Notes: generated by a model from the letters alone, not told the origin. A DNA stretch of 64,000 nt from Prevotellaceae bacterium (GCA_028723525.1 JAQYET010000062.1:18414-82413), one strand, 5' to 3'. Shown: positions 1-9,584, numbered from the stretch's first letter. Program-made: numbers and translations.

Positions 1-1146
1 GCAACGGAATACTACACCTCACACAGTTACAAACCCACACAAGACATCTCGGCAGCCTCACAGACCGGCTCGGCAACTGTCATAATCAAAGGTATAGGAA
101 CAGGTATGATTTCAACCATGATACCGGTGGTAACAATCTCGGTTGCAATATTGTTGAGTTATCTTTGTGCCAACGAATTTAATATGTCGATGAATGCAGA
201 GAGCATTTCCAAGGGACTTTACGGCATCGGTATTGCCGCAGTGGGAATGTTATCGACGCTCGGCATAACACTTGCCACAGACGCTTACGGTCCGATTGCC
301 GACAATGCGGGCGGCAATGCGGAGATGAGCGAACTCGGAGAAGAAGTGCGCCACCGCACCGATGCACTCGACGCACTGGGCAACACCACAGCTGCCACAG
401 GCAAGGGGTTTGCTATCGGTTCCGCCGCACTCACCGCTCTGGCTCTGCTGGCATCGTATATCGAGGAAATAAAGATTGCCATGATCCGTGCCGTTGAGCA
501 TGGTGCGGTTTATGTTGACTCGCTCGGACAACATTTTGACCCGTCAAAGGCAAACATGAACGACTTCATGGAGTTTTTCCAAGTCACACTAATCAATCCG
601 AAAGTGCTCATCGGAACATTCATAGGAGCAATGGCAGCCTTCCTTTTCTCAGGCATAACGATGGGTGCGGTTGGGCGCGCTGCGGGCAGCATGGTTGACG
701 AAGTGCGCCGCCAGTTCCGCGAGATAAAGGGTATTCTTGAGGGGAAAGCGACGCCCGACTACGGTCGCTGCGTGGAGATTTCCACACGCTCGGCACAGCG
801 CGAGATGATTTTCCCGTCGCTGCTTGCCATAGCAATCCCGGTTGTTGTGGGCTGCGTGCTCGGTGTTGCCGGCGTTCTCGGACTGCTTGTCGGCGGTCTG
901 GCTGCAGGCTTCACACTGGCTATCTTCATGGCAAATGCAGGAGGAGCATGGGACAACGCAAAGAAAATGGTTGAAGAGGGTAACTTCGGCGGTAAAGGCT
1001 CCGACTGCCACAAGGCTACAATCGTGGGAGACACCGTTGGCGACCCGTTCAAGGACACGAGCGGTCCGTCGCTGAACATCCTCATAAAACTTATGTCTAT
1101 GGTAAGCATTGTCATGGCAGGGCTTACCGTGGCATGTATTATCTGA
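1..1146 (+). CDS. hppA: K+-dependent membrane-bound pyrophosphatase, 3' part (partial)
   Basis: This is the C-terminal part of a membrane-integral pyrophosphatase. It hydrolyses PPi and uses the energy to pump Na+ and/or H+ across the cytoplasmic membrane. The reading frame is open from base 1, so the gene begins outside the window. Recognisable family motifs are ITEYYTS-like residues at the very start, the [12 protein letters not shown] segment near base 300, [16 protein letters not shown] near base 380, and a C-terminal catalytic segment ([15 protein letters not shown]) near base 1030. Several hydrophobic helices are evident. The Ala after GNTT, rather than Lys, is the known marker of the K+-dependent subclass. 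Na+ or Na+/H+ pumping is inferred from Bacteroides relatives and cannot be read from this part alone. Confidence 0.96.
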   Translation, partial: ATEYYTSHSYKPTQDISAASQTGSATVIIKGIGTGMISTMIPVVTISVAILLSYLCANEFNMSMNAESISKGLYGIGIAAVGMLSTLGITLATDAYGPIADNAGGNAEMSELGEEVRHRTDALDALGNTTAATGKGFAIGSAALTALALLASYIEEIKIAMIRAVEHGAVYVDSLGQHFDPSKANMNDFMEFFQVTLINPKVLIGTFIGAMAAFLFSGITMGAVGRAAGSMVDEVRRQFREIKGILEGKATPDYGRCVEISTRSAQREMIFPSLLAIAIPVVVGCVLGVAGVLGLLVGGLAAGFTLAIFMANAGGAWDNAKKMVEEGNFGGKGSDCHKATIVGDTVGDPFKDTSGPSLNILIKLMSMVSIVMAGLTVACII

Positions 1147-1165
1147 CAGGCACATTGTTAGCATA

Positions 1166-1420
1166 ATGAAGACTGAAGAAGAAAACATGCTACAGGAAAG
1201 TAGCAGACACGGTGAGCACAGGCATCACCATAACCACTACGGACACCATGACAGGAGTCATGACAAAGAGCATATCGACTACAGCGAGAAGTTCAAGCGT
1301 CGCAACATCTCGGCTTCAAAACGCCGCAAGATTATTGAAAAAGTGCTGTTTTGGACGTTGTGTGTGATAGCCGTTATTGTAAGTGTGTTTTCAATCTACA
1401 TCTATTGTCTTGAAAACTGA
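1166..1420 (+). CDS. Small His-rich single-pass membrane protein
   Basis: An 84-residue protein of unknown function starting 19 bases after the hppA stop. The ATG at 1166 is preferred because a longer reading would overlap hppA; a second ATG at 1187 is possible. The first half is strongly hydrophilic with a cluster rich in His, Asp and Arg (HGEHRHHHNHYGHHDRSHDKEH). A basic stretch (KRRNISASKRRK) follows, then one C-terminal hydrophobic helix ending in CLEN. This suggests a cytoplasmic, possibly metal-binding tail anchored by a C-terminal membrane segment. It sits between hppA and the terminator at 1454-1496, so it is probably co-transcribed with the pyrophosphatase. Confidence 0.7.
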   Translation: MKTEEENMLQESSRHGEHRHHHNHYGHHDRSHDKEHIDYSEKFKRRNISASKRRKIIEKVLFWTLCVIAVIVSVFSIYIYCLEN

Positions 1421-1453
1421 TTGGCATTTCGCCGTGCCATTCATGTCATATAT

Positions 1454-1496
1454 ACGAATACGCGGGGACTGAAAAAGACTCGCGTATTCGTTTTTT
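1454..1496 (+). terminator. Rho-independent terminator after hppA unit
   Basis: Eleven-base arms ACGAATACGCG / CGCGTATTCGT enclose a loop of about 16 bases and are followed by a run of six T. It ends the hppA / His-rich protein transcript. Confidence 0.88.
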
Positions 1497-1555
1497 AATA
1501 TTAACTTTCCCCACGGTTTTCTCCTCTTTACCTGCATAAATTGCGATGAAAGTAT

Positions 1556-1563
1556 TACCTTTG
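1556..1563 (+). promoter_or_regulatory. Bacteroidota -7 box for cobI
   Basis: TACCTTTG matches TAnnTTTG and lies 20 bases before the cobI start codon. Confidence 0.6.
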
Positions 1564-1582
1564 ACGGCAAAAAGGAAAAACA

Positions 1583-2317
1583 ATGGATAAGCACCCTATA
1601 TGTTTCGCTTCGCTCGGACCGGGCGACCCCGAGTTGATGACATTGAAAACGCTTAATTCCCTTCGCTCTGCCGACATTATTTTCGTGCCTTCCACTATAG
1701 ACCGCGAGGGCAGACATTCGTCGCGCGCCGCCGAGATCGTCACAGCCAATGTCCCCGACGCTCCCATACACACGTTCCATTTACCCATGAGTCGCAACCG
1801 CGATGCTGCCATGAGCGCATACTCCGGGGTCTATGATGCTGCCATATCTGCATGGCAGGAGGGCAAACGGGTAGTTATTGGCGTAGAGGGCGACGTGAGC
1901 ATCTATGCTTCCATTCACTATGTTATGGACAGGATGATGTCGGAGGGCGTGGCAGTGGAGCAGTTGCCGGGCATTCCGTCGTTCATCGCAGCAGCAGGAG
2001 AGGCATGCCTTTCGCTGATAAGTCAGCAGGAGAAATTGCTCGTAATGCCGGGATTTAAAAGCAAATCGATGCTCACCCGCGCCCTCGACTCCGGTTGCGT
2101 GGTTGCCGTAATGAAGTTGTCGGGATGCGAGAAAATGATGAAAAACTACATCCATGAGCACCCGGAGAACACCTATTATTATATAGAGAACGCGAGCAAC
2201 GCGGCGGCTTATCACACAACCGACCGTAAGCAAATTGCCAACCTGCCGTTCCCCTACTTCTCATTGATGATTATAAGAAGAAAAGTCTCTGCTTCACCCG
2301 GTAATGATTATGTGTGA
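1583..2317 (+). CDS. cobI: Precorrin-2/cobalt-factor-2 C20-methyltransferase
   Basis: A 244-residue SAM-dependent tetrapyrrole methyltransferase that adds the C20 methyl group to precorrin-2 (or its cobalt complex) in corrin-ring synthesis. The N-terminus carries the glycine-rich loop SLGPGDPELMTLK (residues about 10-22), and GVEGDVSIYAS lies near residue 100, both typical of the CbiL/CobI branch of the TP-methylase superfamily. Length is normal for the family. It is the only corrin-ring gene visible here and has its own promoter, so the rest of the pathway must lie elsewhere. Whether it works in the anaerobic cobalt-early route (name cbiL) cannot be decided from this gene, but that route is expected in an anaerobe. 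Confidence 0.93.
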   Translation: MDKHPICFASLGPGDPELMTLKTLNSLRSADIIFVPSTIDREGRHSSRAAEIVTANVPDAPIHTFHLPMSRNRDAAMSAYSGVYDAAISAWQEGKRVVIGVEGDVSIYASIHYVMDRMMSEGVAVEQLPGIPSFIAAAGEACLSLISQQEKLLVMPGFKSKSMLTRALDSGCVVAVMKLSGCEKMMKNYIHEHPENTYYYIENASNAAAYHTTDRKQIANLPFPYFSLMIIRRKVSASPGNDYV

Positions 2318-2381
2318 AGTAAAGCGGAATTGCTTTCAAATATTTACTATTTCGTTTGTTGGGAAACGATTTATGAAAAAA

Positions 2382-2468
2382 TAAAATCGGCGATTTTGCA
2401 AAGTAAAATCGGCGAAATTACAGACCAAAATCGGCGAAATTACTTTGCAAATTCGCCGATTTTGGTCT
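2382..2468. repeat. 22-bp-periodic palindrome tetrad, copy 1
   Basis: Four TCGGCGA/TCGCCGA cores start at 2387, 2409, 2431 and 2453, exactly 22 bp apart (orientation G, G, G, C at the central base). Each core is flanked by A/T, giving AAATCGSCGAWTT. Linkers one and three are complementary (GCAAAGT / ACTTTGC), as are two and four (AGACC / GGTCT), so the first and second halves form a long imperfect hairpin. It lies between convergent genes, 65 bases after the cobI stop. Confidence 0.9.
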
Positions 2469-2500
2469 TCAGGAGTTTATCAACAGGGCACAGAAAGACG

Positions 2501-3583
2501 TCATATCACCTTCACAAAGGGGTTCTCCAAGGGTGATACGCGCAGCACATAATTCACGTCATGGTCTATGTGCATCATGCTCATTGCCACCGATTGGCCG
2601 GGAGTGATTGCCAAAGCCACGTGCCCCATAGTGCGCCTGAGGTTTATCTCAACACAAGGATGCAACAGAAATCCACCGCCATTGCCTTCCGATGCCACCA
2701 CCATCATATCCACTCCGAACGGTCCGCAATAGTTGTTTTTGAACAGGTTCTCGAAATAATGGCATACCCTCGACTGCACATCGAGCAGGAATTCTGTAGG
2801 AATATAGCGTGAGAGCATTGCTGTTTTATCCTCCTCGCATGCCAAAATGTTGCCCGTGTAAGCACCGTTGCGCGTCATGAAAAGCGACAGACCGCGATAT
2901 TTCACGCTGCCGTCGGGCATCGCCTCAAATTCCATTCCGAAATCTTTCACCTTATTATAATATGGTTCCACCATGATACTGCCCTGCTCGTAGATTACGT
3001 TTTTCATAAATCCTGAAACGGAGGGCGTGGCTTGCCGCATCACATAGCGCACTCCCCTACCGCTGCTGCTCCACGGCGCTTTCAGCACTATCCTATCTTT
3101 CTCCGCCAACCACTTATCCACCTGCTCGGTGTTTTTTGCCGAGAAAGCCTCGCCGCAGGTGAAAGGCTCTATGCCTTCACGCAGCACACGCAAGGCACGC
3201 TGGGTCTGAATACGGCTTGAGAGCAAGCGTATGTGTTCCAAAACATTATCTGAAGGCATGTCGGCAGAACAGACATCAATGTCGGCAAGGCGGGTAGTTA
3301 TGGCATTGTCCCACCCCCACGGCTTCACAGAGTCGAATTTCACCCCCTGAATGTCGGTGTCGGAAACAAAGCAAACATCTGCCTTACTACCCCGAAATCG
3401 AGCCGCAGCCTTCACCGCGAAAGCAACATCGTCAACAAGCACAGCATCGCCATCGGCTGCCCATAACGCAGCAATCCAACCCAAATTCATGCGTAGTTCC
3501 TGCGCTGCATGCGGAGGTGTAAAACGGTTTCGGTTGCATGCGAGAGCGATGTCGTGCTCCGGATTAAATATATGTAAATCCAT
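2501..3583 (-). CDS. ATP-grasp-like protein of unknown substrate
   Basis: A 360-residue cytoplasmic protein of a type seen in Bacteroidales and usually annotated as hypothetical. The N-terminus MDLHIFNPEHDIALA is distinctive. Residues about 167-180 (LKAPWSSSGRGVRYV) resemble the lysine plus glycine-rich nucleotide loop of ATP-grasp enzymes. The C-terminal VEINLRRTMGHVAL (about residue 315) resembles their metal-binding E/N strand followed by an Arg. These features suggest an ATP-dependent ligase joining a carboxylate to an amine or thiol. The substrate is unknown. It is transcribed alone from a promoter at 3614-3621 and converges on cobI across a repeat; nothing links it to cobalamin beyond position. 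Confidence 0.75.
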   Translation of the reverse strand: MDLHIFNPEHDIALACNRNRFTPPHAAQELRMNLGWIAALWAADGDAVLVDDVAFAVKAAARFRGSKADVCFVSDTDIQGVKFDSVKPWGWDNAITTRLADIDVCSADMPSDNVLEHIRLLSSRIQTQRALRVLREGIEPFTCGEAFSAKNTEQVDKWLAEKDRIVLKAPWSSSGRGVRYVMRQATPSVSGFMKNVIYEQGSIMVEPYYNKVKDFGMEFEAMPDGSVKYRGLSLFMTRNGAYTGNILACEEDKTAMLSRYIPTEFLLDVQSRVCHYFENLFKNNYCGPFGVDMMVVASEGNGGGFLLHPCVEINLRRTMGHVALAITPGQSVAMSMMHIDHDVNYVLRVSPLENPFVKVI

Positions 3584-3613
3584 TTTTTATTCTTAATATT
3601 ACCAATACGAGTG

Positions 3614-3621
3614 CAAAATTA
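3614..3621 (-). promoter_or_regulatory. -7 box for the ATP-grasp-like gene
   Basis: CAAAATTA on the plus strand reads TAATTTTG on the minus strand, about 30 bases before the start at 3583. Confidence 0.55.
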
Positions 3622-3675
3622 GTAAAAAAGCATCATATTTTGCCAACTACAGTTTGCAAATTAAGATTTTATTAT

Positions 3676-3683
3676 TACTTTTG
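3676..3683 (+). promoter_or_regulatory. -7 box for the DUF4143 ATPase
   Basis: TACTTTTG, 28 bases before the start codon at 3712, is divergent from the minus-strand promoter at 3614-3621. Confidence 0.6.
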
Positions 3684-3711
3684 CACATTGAAAACAAGCT
3701 ATATTAAATAA

Positions 3712-4899
3712 ATGGAAGCATTCTTTCGCACGCACAGTTATCTTGTTGAACATGTCAATGCCCCGGTTAGACGACAGTTGATGGACGAAATAAATTGGGA
3801 CGACAGAATGATTGGCATCAAGGGAACGCGCGGCGTGGGCAAAACAACATTCCTGCTGCAGTATGCAAAGGAGTATTTCGGAACGTATGACCGCAAATGC
3901 CTTTACGTCAACATGAACAACTTCTTCTTCCAAGGTAACGGCATCGCTGACTTCGCACACGAGTTCTATAATAACGGAGGTAAGGTGTTGCTGATTGACC
4001 AAGTGTTCAAAGAAACCGACTGGAGCAAACAACTGCGAAGATGCTACGACGAACTGCCGGGATTGAAAATAGTCTTCACCGGTTCGAGTGTAATGAGGCT
4101 GAAAGAAGAAAACCCCGAACTTAACGGTATAGTGAAGAGTTACGACCTGCGAGGATTTTCGTTCCGAGAGTTCCTCAACCTTCAGACCGGTAACAACATA
4201 CCGTCTTACACCCTCGATGATATTTTACAGAACCACAAGCAAATAGTGAGGCAGATATTGCCCAAGGTGTCTCCTTTGAAGCATTTTCAAGACTATGTGC
4301 ATCATGGGTATTATCCGTTCTTCCTTGAAGACCGGAACTACTCGGAGAACCTGCTCAAGACGATGAACATGATGACCGAAGTGGACATCCTGCTGATAAA
4401 ACAGATAGACCTCAAATATCTCACGAAGATAAAGAAGTTGTTCTATCTGCTCGCACTGGCAGGCTCGAAGGCTCCGAACATCAGTATGCTCGCCCACGAG
4501 ATACATACGAGCCGGGCAACGGTTATGAACTACATCAAATATCTTGCTGATGCGCGGTTGCTGAACATGATTTACAACCCGGGACAGACATTCCCCAAGA
4601 AGCCGGCCAAGGTGATGGTGAACAACTCTAACCTGATGTATGCCGTCTATCCGATAAAGGTTGAGAAACAGGATGTAATGGAAACATTCTTCGTAAATTC
4701 GCTCATGAAAGACCATGTGGTGAACAACGGCAAGAGTCCTAACCAATATATCGTCGATGGCAAGCATAAATTCCGCGTCTGCGATGCCACAAGGTGTAAC
4801 AATATACGCATCAACAGCGATACGGTTTATGCAAGATATAACACAGAAATAGGCTTCGACAGCCAGATACCTTTGTGGTTGTTGGGCTTTTTATACTGA
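3712..4899 (+). CDS. AAA family ATPase with DUF4143 C-terminus, degenerate motifs
   Basis: A 395-residue protein of the abundant Bacteroidota family with an N-terminal P-loop ATPase (AAA_14) and a C-terminal DUF4143 domain. Walker A is GTRGVGKTT (residues 38-46), and a sensor-like strand IVFTGSSVMRL lies near 121-131. The Walker B position reads LLIDQVFKETDW (about 93-104), where relatives normally have LIDE(I/V)HKYPNW, so the catalytic Glu is Gln. At about 346-360 the usual FEVGGKNK-like motif of DUF4143 is replaced by FRVCDATRC. The protein ends with the family-typical IPLWLLGFLY, so it is full length. The role of the family is unknown. The substitutions suggest a non-hydrolysing or decaying paralogue. 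Confidence 0.85.
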   Translation: MEAFFRTHSYLVEHVNAPVRRQLMDEINWDDRMIGIKGTRGVGKTTFLLQYAKEYFGTYDRKCLYVNMNNFFFQGNGIADFAHEFYNNGGKVLLIDQVFKETDWSKQLRRCYDELPGLKIVFTGSSVMRLKEENPELNGIVKSYDLRGFSFREFLNLQTGNNIPSYTLDDILQNHKQIVRQILPKVSPLKHFQDYVHHGYYPFFLEDRNYSENLLKTMNMMTEVDILLIKQIDLKYLTKIKKLFYLLALAGSKAPNISMLAHEIHTSRATVMNYIKYLADARLLNMIYNPGQTFPKKPAKVMVNNSNLMYAVYPIKVEKQDVMETFFVNSLMKDHVVNNGKSPNQYIVDGKHKFRVCDATRCNNIRINSDTVYARYNTEIGFDSQIPLWLLGFLY

Positions 4900-4937
4900 A
4901 ATAAGGGATACATTAACATTATAACTAATAATTTTTT

Positions 4938-7900
4938 ATGGTAAAAGAAAGAAAGTTTATCACATGTGATGGAAATGAGGCAGCAGCGCATATAAGTTAT
5001 ATGTTCTCTGAAGTGGCCGCCATCTACCCTATCACGCCATCCACTCCAATGGCTGAACACGTTGATAACTGGTCGGCAAAGGGCAGAAGAAACCTTTTCG
5101 GACAAACTGTCAGCGTGCAGGAAATGCAATCGGAGGCAGGAGCAGCAGGGGCTGTTCACGGTTCGTTGCAGGCAGGAGCACTTACCACAACGTTCACTGC
5201 GTCGCAAGGTCTGCTGCTCATGATTCCTAACATGTACAAGATAGCAGGCGAGTTGCTGCCATGCGTTTTCAACGTGTCTGCTCGCACAATCGCCTCTCAC
5301 TCGCTCTGTATATTTGGCGACCATCAAGACGTAATGGCTTGTCGCCAGACCGGTTTCGCAATGCTTTGCGAAGGCTCTGTGCAGGAAGTAATGGACATGA
5401 CGGCAGTGGCGCACCTCGCTTCACTGAAAACCGAAGTCCCGTTCATCAACTTCTTCGACGGTTTCCGTACTTCGCATGAGTATCAGAAGATTGAAATGCT
5501 GGACATGGATGACATTCGCCCTCTCGTTAGTCAGGATGACATAATGCGTTTCCGTAAACGAGCAATGAGTCCGGAGCACCCTATAACACGCGGTACGGCA
5601 GAAAACCCGGAGACATTCTTTACCCATCGCGAGGCGTCTAACTCGCATTATCTGAACGTTCCGGAAATTGTTGAGAACTATCTCGGTGAGATTTCAAAGA
5701 TAACAGGACGCGAATACCACATATTCTCTTACTATGGAGCAGAAGATGCAGACCGAATGATAATCCTGATGGGTTCTGCCACCGAAGCTGCACGTGAGGC
5801 AATAGACCATCTTAACAGTAATGGCGAGAAGGTGGGCATGATAAGTGTGCATCTCTATCGTCCTTTCTCTGTGAAGCATTTGCTTGCGGCTGTACCTAAG
5901 ACGGTAAAACGCATCGCCGTGCTCGACCGCACCAAAGAGCCGGGAGCGGGCGGAGAACCGCTTTATCTGGACGTAAAGGACGCTTTTTACGAGACAGAGA
6001 ACCGCCCACTCATCGTTGGCGGACGCTACGGTCTGGGCTCCTACGACACCACTCCGGCACAAATAGTGTCTGTTTTCAATAATCTTGCACTGCCGGAGCC
6101 AAAGAATCACTTCACACTCGGCATCGTTGACGATGTTACATTCACCTCACTGCCAAAGGTGGAGGAACTCGCACTGGGCGGAAAAGGAATGTTCCAAGCC
6201 AAATTCTACGGTCTCGGTGCCGACGGAACGGTGGGTGCGAACAAGAACTCAGTAAAGATTATAGGTAACAATACAGATAAATACTGTCAGGCTTACTTCT
6301 CATACGACTCAAAGAAGTCGGGAGGTTTCACCTGTTCTCACCTGCGTTTCGGTGACGAACCGATACGTTCTACATATCTTGTCACCACGCCTAACTTCGT
6401 GGCGTGTCACGTTCAGGCTTATCTGCACATGTATGACGTGACGCGAGGACTGCAGAAGAACGGCACGTTCCTGCTCAATACAATCTTTGACGGAGAAGAA
6501 CTTGTGAAGTTCATCCCTAACAAAATAAAGCGATATTTTGCCCAAAACAACATCACTGTATATACTATCAATGCAACAAAGATAGCACAGGAGATAGGAC
6601 TTGGCAACCGCACGAACACCATTTTGCAAAGTGCTTTCTTCCGCATCACCGAAGTTATTCCCGTGGAACTTGCCGTGGAGAAGATGAAGGAGGCTGTAGT
6701 GAAGTCTTACGGAAAGAAAGGACAGGACGTTGTTGACAAGAACTTTGCTGCCGTTGACCGCGGTGACGGATATAAGTTGTTCCCTGTTGACCCGTCATGG
6801 GCAGAACTTCCTGACGACGAAATCGTGGAAGACGACGCTCCGGCTTTCGTGAAAGAGCTTGTAAGACCTATCAATGCACAGGCAGGCGACTTGCTGAAAG
6901 TGTCAGACTTCGTTAAGCATGACACCGTGGATGGGTCATGGCAGGCAGGCACCACTGCATACGAGAAGCGCGGCGTGGAGGCTTTTGTGCCTATATGGAA
7001 CAAGGAAAACTGTATTCAGTGCAACCAATGTGCCTACGTATGTCCGCATGCTTCAATACGTCCTATCGTGCTCGACGATGCAGAGAACAGTGCATTCGCT
7101 GCAGCCGATGACACCATAACGATGAAAGCTCCGAAACCGATGGCCGGCATGCACTTCCGTATTCAGGTGTCGGTACTCGACTGTATGGGCTGTAGTAACT
7201 GTGCCGATGTGTGCCCCGGAAACCCGAAACTTGGCAAAGCTCTTACAATGGTGCCTTTCAATCCGGATGATGAGAGAATGATACAGGAAGAAGAGAACTG
7301 GAAATATGTTTCCAACAATGTGAAGAGTAAGCAGCATCTCATTGACATTCGCAGCAGTGTGAAGAACTCACAGTTCGCTAAACCGCTGTTTGAATTCTCC
7401 GGTGCTTGCGCAGGTTGTGGCGAAACGCCTTACGTTAAACTCGTAAGTCAACTCTACGGCGACCGTCAGATGATTGCAAATGCCACGGGTTGTTCTTCGA
7501 TTTACTCGGCTTCGATACCCGCAACACCTTATACCACGAATGAGAAAGGTCAAGGACCGGCGTTCAACAACTCTCTGTTTGAAGACTTCTGCGAGTTCGG
7601 TATGGGTATGGTGCTCGGAAACAAGAAGATGAAAGAGCGTGTTGCGCAACTCCTTTTGGATGCTACGTCACACGAGGACTGCCCTGCCGAATTCAAGGCT
7701 TTGGCTGAAGAATGGATTGAAAAGAGAGAAGACGCTGACGAAACGAAGCGTTTGGCAGAACAACTCCGACCATATATTGACAACGGAGCGGATGCCGGAT
7801 GCGAGAATTGCAACGAGCTGAAGACTCTCGGGCACTATCTCGTAAAGCGCAGCCAGTGGATTATCGGAGGCGACGGTGCATCATACGACATCGGTTACGG

Positions 7901-8528
7901 TGGTCTCGACCATGTGATTGCTTCCGGTGAAGATGTGAACATCCTCGTTCTCGACACCGAGGTGTATTCAAACACCGGCGGACAGGCATCCAAGTCAACT
8001 CCGATTGGTGCAATCGCACAGTTCGCGGCACAAGGAAAGCGCATCCGAAAGAAAGACCTTGGCTTGATAGCAACGACCTATGGCTACGTTTATGTGGCAC
8101 AGGTAGCAATGGGCGCAGACCAAACCCAATGTCTAAAGGCAATCCGCGAGGCTGAGGCTTGGCACGGACCTTCGCTGGTCATTGCATACTCTCCATGTAT
8201 CAATCATGGTCTGAAAGCCAAGGGTGGCATGGGTAAGAGTCAGGCAGAGGAGGCAAAGGCTGTGGAATGCGGCTACTGGCATCTGTGGAGATACAACCCT
8301 ACGCTCGCCGAGGAAGGCAAGAACCCGTTCTTGCTCGACTCCAAAAAGCCGAACTGGGAACTCTTCCATGACTTCCTGATGGGTGAAGTGAGATACCTGT
8401 CCCTGAAGAAAGCCTTCCCCAATGAGGCTGAAGAACTGTTCGCAGAAGCAGAAAAAATGGCAAAGATACGCTATCAAAGCTATGTGCGACAGACACAGTT
8501 GAACTGGACAATAGAAGATGAGAAATAG
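4938..8528 (+). CDS. nifJ: Pyruvate:ferredoxin (flavodoxin) oxidoreductase
   Basis: A 1196-residue single-chain PFOR that oxidatively decarboxylates pyruvate to acetyl-CoA and CO2 and reduces ferredoxin or flavodoxin in the cytoplasm. Domain order is as in the family. An N-terminal pyruvate-binding domain (YPITPSTPMAEHVD, residues about 33-46) comes first, then the gamma domain. Next is a double 4Fe-4S ferredoxin insert with CIQCNQCAYVCP and CMGCSNCADVCP (about residues 690-760). The thiamine-diphosphate domain follows, with GACAGCGETPY, a conserved Cys of the third cluster, and GDGASYDIGYGGLDH near residue 975. Length is normal. It follows the ATPase by 38 bases. The stop is TAG, showing that amber is an ordinary stop here. 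Confidence 0.98.
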   Translation: MVKERKFITCDGNEAAAHISYMFSEVAAIYPITPSTPMAEHVDNWSAKGRRNLFGQTVSVQEMQSEAGAAGAVHGSLQAGALTTTFTASQGLLLMIPNMYKIAGELLPCVFNVSARTIASHSLCIFGDHQDVMACRQTGFAMLCEGSVQEVMDMTAVAHLASLKTEVPFINFFDGFRTSHEYQKIEMLDMDDIRPLVSQDDIMRFRKRAMSPEHPITRGTAENPETFFTHREASNSHYLNVPEIVENYLGEISKITGREYHIFSYYGAEDADRMIILMGSATEAAREAIDHLNSNGEKVGMISVHLYRPFSVKHLLAAVPKTVKRIAVLDRTKEPGAGGEPLYLDVKDAFYETENRPLIVGGRYGLGSYDTTPAQIVSVFNNLALPEPKNHFTLGIVDDVTFTSLPKVEELALGGKGMFQAKFYGLGADGTVGANKNSVKIIGNNTDKYCQAYFSYDSKKSGGFTCSHLRFGDEPIRSTYLVTTPNFVACHVQAYLHMYDVTRGLQKNGTFLLNTIFDGEELVKFIPNKIKRYFAQNNITVYTINATKIAQEIGLGNRTNTILQSAFFRITEVIPVELAVEKMKEAVVKSYGKKGQDVVDKNFAAVDRGDGYKLFPVDPSWAELPDDEIVEDDAPAFVKELVRPINAQAGDLLKVSDFVKHDTVDGSWQAGTTAYEKRGVEAFVPIWNKENCIQCNQCAYVCPHASIRPIVLDDAENSAFAAADDTITMKAPKPMAGMHFRIQVSVLDCMGCSNCADVCPGNPKLGKALTMVPFNPDDERMIQEEENWKYVSNNVKSKQHLIDIRSSVKNSQFAKPLFEFSGACAGCGETPYVKLVSQLYGDRQMIANATGCSSIYSASIPATPYTTNEKGQGPAFNNSLFEDFCEFGMGMVLGNKKMKERVAQLLLDATSHEDCPAEFKALAEEWIEKREDADETKRLAEQLRPYIDNGADAGCENCNELKTLGHYLVKRSQWIIGGDGASYDIGYGGLDHVIASGEDVNILVLDTEVYSNTGGQASKSTPIGAIAQFAAQGKRIRKKDLGLIATTYGYVYVAQVAMGADQTQCLKAIREAEAWHGPSLVIAYSPCINHGLKAKGGMGKSQAEEAKAVECGYWHLWRYNPTLAEEGKNPFLLDSKKPNWELFHDFLMGEVRYLSLKKAFPNEAEELFAEAEKMAKIRYQSYVRQTQLNWTIEDEK

Positions 8529-8546
8529 CTCATGAATAACAAACAG

Positions 8547-8580
8547 AAGGTGGTGTCCTTACATTGGGATGCCACCTTTA
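8547..8580 (+). terminator. Hairpin after nifJ
   Basis: Arms at 8547-8558 and 8566-8578 (AGGTGGTGTCC / GGGATGCCACCT) pair over about 12 bases with G-T wobbles. The following T-run is weak, so it is a probable but imperfect terminator. Confidence 0.55.
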
Positions 8581-8615
8581 TAGTCTCCTAAAACTCATGT
8601 AAAACAATATCAGCA

Positions 8616-9527
8616 ATGGGAAACAATACCATTGACAACCGCGAAAGTTCAATAATGCGCATCACTCTGTGGGGAGCAGTAATCAACTGCGTCCTAACGG
8701 CATTCAAGATTGCGGCAGGTATTGTCGGCAACAGTTCCGCAATGGTGGCAGACGGAATACATTCTCTTTCCGACCTTGTCAGCGATTTCATCGTAGTAGT
8801 ATTCGTAAGGATTTCATCTAAGGGGCAAGACAAGAAGCACGACTACGGTCATGGGAAGTTTGAAACGCTCTCCACGCTCATCGTCAGCGTACTGTTGCTG
8901 CTCGTGGGAATAAAACTTTTCCTGAACGGAGCCGACTATATAAAGCGACATCTCAATGGAGAGGTGTTGCCTCAACCGGGTATGATTGCATTGTATATGG
9001 CAATCGTGTCTATCGTAACGAAGGAAATCCTATATCAAATGACTGCACGTGTAGGACGAAATGTGAACAGTCAGGCAGTGATTGCAAACGCATGGCATCA
9101 TAGAAGTGACGCAATTTCGTCGGTTGGCTCACTTATCGGCATTGCCGGAGCAATATTCCTTGGCAGCAAGTGGGTAATACTCGACCCGATAATGGGCTGC
9201 ATCATAAGCATGTTTATTTTCTATATCGCTATGACAATGGGAAAAACAGCGATAAGCGAACTCATGGAAGCGTCGCTGCCGGAGAGAGAAGAGGAGGAGA
9301 TAACACAACTGATTGCGTCGGTGGAGGGCATCAAGGGGGTGCATAACCTAAAGACACGCCGCAACGGACAGAGTGTAATAATAGACGTTCATGTGGTGGT
9401 AAGCCCGAATATCACGGTAATTGCAGCTCACGAAATGACTGTGGCTGCCGAAAGATTGCTTACGAACCGTTTTGGAGACAGCACACAGATATTCATACAC
9501 GTTGAACCTCACGACGCCGCCTTGTGA
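8616..9527 (+). CDS. Cation diffusion facilitator family transporter
   Basis: A 303-residue inner-membrane metal efflux protein (CDF family) that exchanges divalent cations such as Zn2+, Fe2+ or Mn2+ for protons. The first membrane segments are followed by the metal-site motif ADGIHSLSDLVSDF (about residues 45-58). A second metal motif, HHRSDAISSVGSL, falls near residue 160. A soluble C-terminal ferredoxin-like dimerisation domain (EGIKGVHNLKTRRNG and DVHVVVSPN) starts near residue 225. Length is typical. Metal specificity is not readable with certainty. It stands alone between the nifJ hairpin and the convergent malic enzyme gene. Confidence 0.93.
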   Translation: MGNNTIDNRESSIMRITLWGAVINCVLTAFKIAAGIVGNSSAMVADGIHSLSDLVSDFIVVVFVRISSKGQDKKHDYGHGKFETLSTLIVSVLLLLVGIKLFLNGADYIKRHLNGEVLPQPGMIALYMAIVSIVTKEILYQMTARVGRNVNSQAVIANAWHHRSDAISSVGSLIGIAGAIFLGSKWVILDPIMGCIISMFIFYIAMTMGKTAISELMEASLPEREEEEITQLIASVEGIKGVHNLKTRRNGQSVIIDVHVVVSPNITVIAAHEMTVAAERLLTNRFGDSTQIFIHVEPHDAAL

Positions 9528-9584
9528 TTATTTTCACAAGATACCGGCACGCCATGCGACAACAGTATGGCACGTGATAAACAT

